Assembly: GCA_017412705.1 (NCBI GenBank)
Contig: JAFPWS010000011.1
Span: 1 to 64,000, forward strand
Length of the DNA stretch: 64,000 nt
Reading direction: 5' to 3'
Origin: Prevotella sp.
Lineage (GTDB): Bacteria > Bacteroidota > Bacteroidia > Bacteroidales > Bacteroidaceae
Below, in pieces: positions 61,443 to 64,000 of the stretch (the stretch's first letter is position 1; every line of letters begins with the position of its first letter). Under the pieces are notes generated by a model. The model had not been told where the DNA came from, did not search any database, and saw only the letters and a list, made by a program, of their open reading frames with translations. The position numbers and the translations under genes were made by a program.

Positions 61443-64000
61443 TTAATCCTCCCAGTTCTCCTGAGTCTTGCGGACGTAGGTCTTGTAGCGCAGCTGGGCC
61501 ATCTTCTGGGCCTCGGCGAAGAGCTCCTCGGCCTCGTTGGGATAAGCCTTCTTAACAGAGAGGTAACGAACCTCACCCAGCAGGAAGTCGTGGAAGTTTG
61601 CCCAGTTCGGCTCCTTAGAGTCGAGGCTGAACGGATTCTTGCCTTCCTCGGCCAGAGCGGGATTGTAGCGCCACAGGTGCCAGTAGCCGCACTCGACGGC
61701 CTTCTTCTCCTCGGCCTGGCTCTTACCCATACCGCCCTTGGCCTTCAGACCGTGGTTGATACAGGGAGCGTAGGCGATGACGATTGAAGGTCCGTGCCAA
61801 GCCTCAGCCTCGCGGATAGCCTTGAGGGTCTGTGCGTGGTCAGCACCCATAGCAATCTGAGCTACATATACATAACCATAAGTGGTAGCAATCATACCCA
61901 GATCCTTCTTGCGGATGCGCTTACCCTGGGCAGCGAACTGAGCGATAGCGCCGAGCGGCGTAGCCTTAGAGGCCTGACCACCAGTGTTAGAATAAACCTC
62001 AGTATCGAGCACGAGGATGTTGACATCCTCACCAGAAGCGATGACGTGGTCGAGACCGCCGTAACCGATGTCGTAAGAAGCACCGTCGCCACCGATGATC
62101 CACTGTGAGCGCTTCACCAGATAGTGGTCGAGGGTCTGCAGCTCCTGGTTGACGGGGCAGCCGGCAGCAGCGGCAGCACGGATAGCCTCGCGCAACTTCG
62201 GAGCAATCTCCTTGGTCTTGTCGGCATCGTCCTTGTTATCAATCCACTCCTTAGCCAGAGCCTTGTACTCGTCGGTAGCCTTCGGATTTTCGCAAGCCTC
62301 GCAGAGCAGCTTGGCCACGCGCTCCTTCATCTTCTTGTTACCGAGAGCCATACCGAGACCGAACTCGCAGAAGTCCTCGAACAGCGAGTTGTTGAAGCAT
62401 GGACCCTGACCCTTCTCGTTCTTGGTGTAAGGTGTAGAGGGGATAGAAGCAGAGTAGATAGACGAGCAACCGGTAGCGTTGGCAATCATCTGACGGTCAC
62501 CGAAGAGCTGAGAGATGAGCTTCACGTAAGGAGTCTCACCGCAACCCGAGCAAGCGCCCGAGAACTCGAACAGCGGCTGTGCGAACTGAGAGTTCTTCAC
62601 GTTGCTGCGGATGTCAACGAGGTTCTGCTTAGAGGGCACCTTAACCAGCTTGTCCCAGTCGGCAGCCATCTTCTTCATGTCCTCTGCATCGGGGTTGAAG
62701 GGAACCATAGTGAGGGCCTTGCCCAGCTTCGGGTTGCCCGGGCAGATGTCGGCACAGTTGCCGCAACCCAGACAGTCGAGGACAGAAGGCTCGATGACGA
62801 AGTGCATGCCCTTCATAGCGGCGGGAGCCTTCATCTCGAGGGTCTCCAGGCCGTCGAAGCCAGCCAGCTCGTCGTCGGTGAGGACGAACGGACGGATGGC
62901 AGCGTGAGGACAGATGTAAGCACACTGGTTACACTGGATACAGTTGTCCTTGTTCCATGCAGGAACGAAGGCCTCTACACCGCGCTTCTCGTAAGCGGCT
63001 GTACCAACCTCCCAAGAACCGTCAACAGTGCCGTGCTTCACGAAGTCGCTGACCTTAAGCAGGTCACCGGCCTGGGCGTTGATAGGACGAACGAGCTCCT
63101 TAACGAATGCGGGAGCGTCATCCTGCTTCTCGGCATCGTCGGGCAGGTTAGCCCACTCGGGCTTCACCTCAAACTTCTTGTACTCGCCACCGCGGTCGAT
63201 AGCGGCGTAGTTCTTGTCAACCACGTCCTGACCCTTGGCACCGTAAGACTTCAGGGCAGCAGCCTTCATCTTCTCGACAGCCAGCTCTACGGGAATCACC
63301 TCAGTGATGCGGAAGAATGCCGACTGCAGGATGGTGTTGGTGCGGTTGCCCAGACCAATCTCCTGTGCAATCTTGGTAGCGTTGATGGTATATACGGTGA
63401 TGTTGTTCTGTGCGAAGTAGCGCTTCACCTTGTTAGGCATGAACTTCTCCAGTTCTGCATCGTCGAAGATGGTGTTCAGCAGGAACGTACCGTTCTTCTG
63501 CAGACCGCGAGTTACGTCGTACATGTGGAGGTAAGCCTGAACGTGGCAAGCTACGAAGTTAGGTGTAGTCACCAGATAGGTAGAGCGGATAGGTGTATCA
63601 CCGAAACGCAGGTGAGAGCAGGTGAAACCTCCCGACTTCTTGGAGTCGTAAGAGAAGTAAGCCTGGCAGTACTTGTCGGTGTTATCACCAATAATTTTTA
63701 CTGAGTTCTTGTTAGCACCTACGGTACCATCGGCACCCAGACCGAAGAACTTAGCCTGGAACATGCCAGCACCACCGAGAGCAATCTCGGGAACCTCGGG
63801 CAGAGAAGTGAAGGTAACGTCGTCTACGATACCAATGGTGAAGTGGTTCTTGGGCTCGGGCATAGCGAGGTTGTTGAACACGCTGATGATCTGAGCAGGA
63901 GTGGTGTCGTGAGAACCAAGACCGTAGCGGCCACCGACGATGAGCGGACGGTCCTCAACATCGTAGTAAGCATCCTTCACGTCGAGATACAGAGGCTCGC
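61443..64000 (-). CDS. nifJ: Pyruvate:ferredoxin (flavodoxin) oxidoreductase, partial
   Basis: Converts pyruvate to acetyl-CoA and CO2 with reduction of ferredoxin, in anaerobic central metabolism. About 852 C-terminal residues are in the window; the N-terminal third lies beyond the right edge. The two-cluster ferredoxin domain has CIQCNQCAYICPHA and CLGCGNCADICPGN. The TPP domain has FSGACSGCGETPYVKL (with a proximal cluster Cys) and IIGGDGASYDIGYGGLDHVI, then DTEVYSNTGGQASKATPLG. No lesion is seen. Two hairpins follow the gene. Confidence 0.97.
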   Translation of the reverse strand, partial: EPLYLDVKDAYYDVEDRPLIVGGRYGLGSHDTTPAQIISVFNNLAMPEPKNHFTIGIVDDVTFTSLPEVPEIALGGAGMFQAKFFGLGADGTVGANKNSVKIIGDNTDKYCQAYFSYDSKKSGGFTCSHLRFGDTPIRSTYLVTTPNFVACHVQAYLHMYDVTRGLQKNGTFLLNTIFDDAELEKFMPNKVKRYFAQNNITVYTINATKIAQEIGLGNRTNTILQSAFFRITEVIPVELAVEKMKAAALKSYGAKGQDVVDKNYAAIDRGGEYKKFEVKPEWANLPDDAEKQDDAPAFVKELVRPINAQAGDLLKVSDFVKHGTVDGSWEVGTAAYEKRGVEAFVPAWNKDNCIQCNQCAYICPHAAIRPFVLTDDELAGFDGLETLEMKAPAAMKGMHFVIEPSVLDCLGCGNCADICPGNPKLGKALTMVPFNPDAEDMKKMAADWDKLVKVPSKQNLVDIRSNVKNSQFAQPLFEFSGACSGCGETPYVKLISQLFGDRQMIANATGCSSIYSASIPSTPYTKNEKGQGPCFNNSLFEDFCEFGLGMALGNKKMKERVAKLLCEACENPKATDEYKALAKEWIDNKDDADKTKEIAPKLREAIRAAAAAGCPVNQELQTLDHYLVKRSQWIIGGDGASYDIGYGGLDHVIASGEDVNILVLDTEVYSNTGGQASKATPLGAIAQFAAQGKRIRKKDLGMIATTYGYVYVAQIAMGADHAQTLKAIREAEAWHGPSIVIAYAPCINHGLKAKGGMGKSQAEEKKAVECGYWHLWRYNPALAEEGKNPFSLDSKEPNWANFHDFLLGEVRYLSVKKAYPNEAEELFAEAQKMAQLRYKTYVRKTQENWED

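Noticed and set aside
62124..63704. 526-codon open frame antisense to nifJ
   Set aside because: It is a shadow of the strongly codon-biased nifJ. The product is rich in Leu and Val with no domain, and nifJ is certain from its iron-sulfur and TPP motifs.

Overview
The window reads as a chromosomal segment of a Bacteroidales bacterium, most likely Prevotella or a close relative. The evidence is the promoter grammar (-7 TAnnTTTG, usually with TTTG near -33 and a 19-20 bp spacer), an NqrABCDEF sodium pump, families typical of the phylum (GLPGLI protein, DUF3256, DUF4296, DUF4491, SusC-like plug motifs, FeoA-FeoB fusion), and an ApgM-type protein in the threonine operon. Most of it is core metabolism and information processing. 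The accessory material is at the left edge and between about 49 and 61.4 kb.

Layout. 1-1.3 kb: decayed mobile-type genes (RhuM/Fic and BRO-type antirepressor). 1.4-5.9 kb: tamB on the minus strand, divergent from nqrABCDEF (6.0-11.7 kb). 11.8-17 kb: tRNA-Ser, fabD, a GH13 hydrolase and feoAB. 17.0-22.5 kb, minus: ftsK, lolA-like, DUF5687-like, DUF4491 and rlmH as one closely packed run. 22.6-25.7 kb, plus: DEDD exonuclease, RlmI-like methyltransferase and tilS. 26.0-34.1 kb, plus: ileS, DksA-like, lspA, DUF4296 lipoprotein, a small overlapping gene, nucleoside-type MFS, rsmE and DUF3256. 34.1-36 kb: two candidate small RNAs, rpmA/rplU and four tRNAs. 36-49 kb, minus: uvrA, uxaB, thrC, an ApgM-type homoserine kinase candidate, thrA and two tandem acyl-CoA ligases. 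49.4-53.8 kb: secreted HAD phosphatase, secreted unknowns and an ECF sigma/anti-sigma pair. 54.2-60.1 kb, minus: a BlaI-M56-GLPGLI-TonB-type barrel-beta-propeller operon, flanked by direct repeats of a helix-turn-helix gene remnant. 60.5-61.4 kb: an Abi_2/AbiF-like HEPN protein with a structured RNA candidate directly upstream. 61.4-64 kb: pyruvate:ferredoxin oxidoreductase, running off the right edge.

The strongest candidates for unusual biology are four. (1) The AbiF-like HEPN gene and its upstream structured RNA may form a toxin with an RNA antitoxin. (2) The BlaI/M56/GLPGLI/barrel operon has an inner-membrane peptidase whose periplasmic tail resembles a TonB-receptor plug, and a BlaI-type operator sits in its promoter. 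(3) A family of 22-bp tandem intergenic repeats with dyad cores occurs at two distant loci. (4) Two compact intergenic transcription units around rpmA-rplU have a promoter and terminator but no reading frame. All calls come from reading the sequence and family knowledge; no database search was run.
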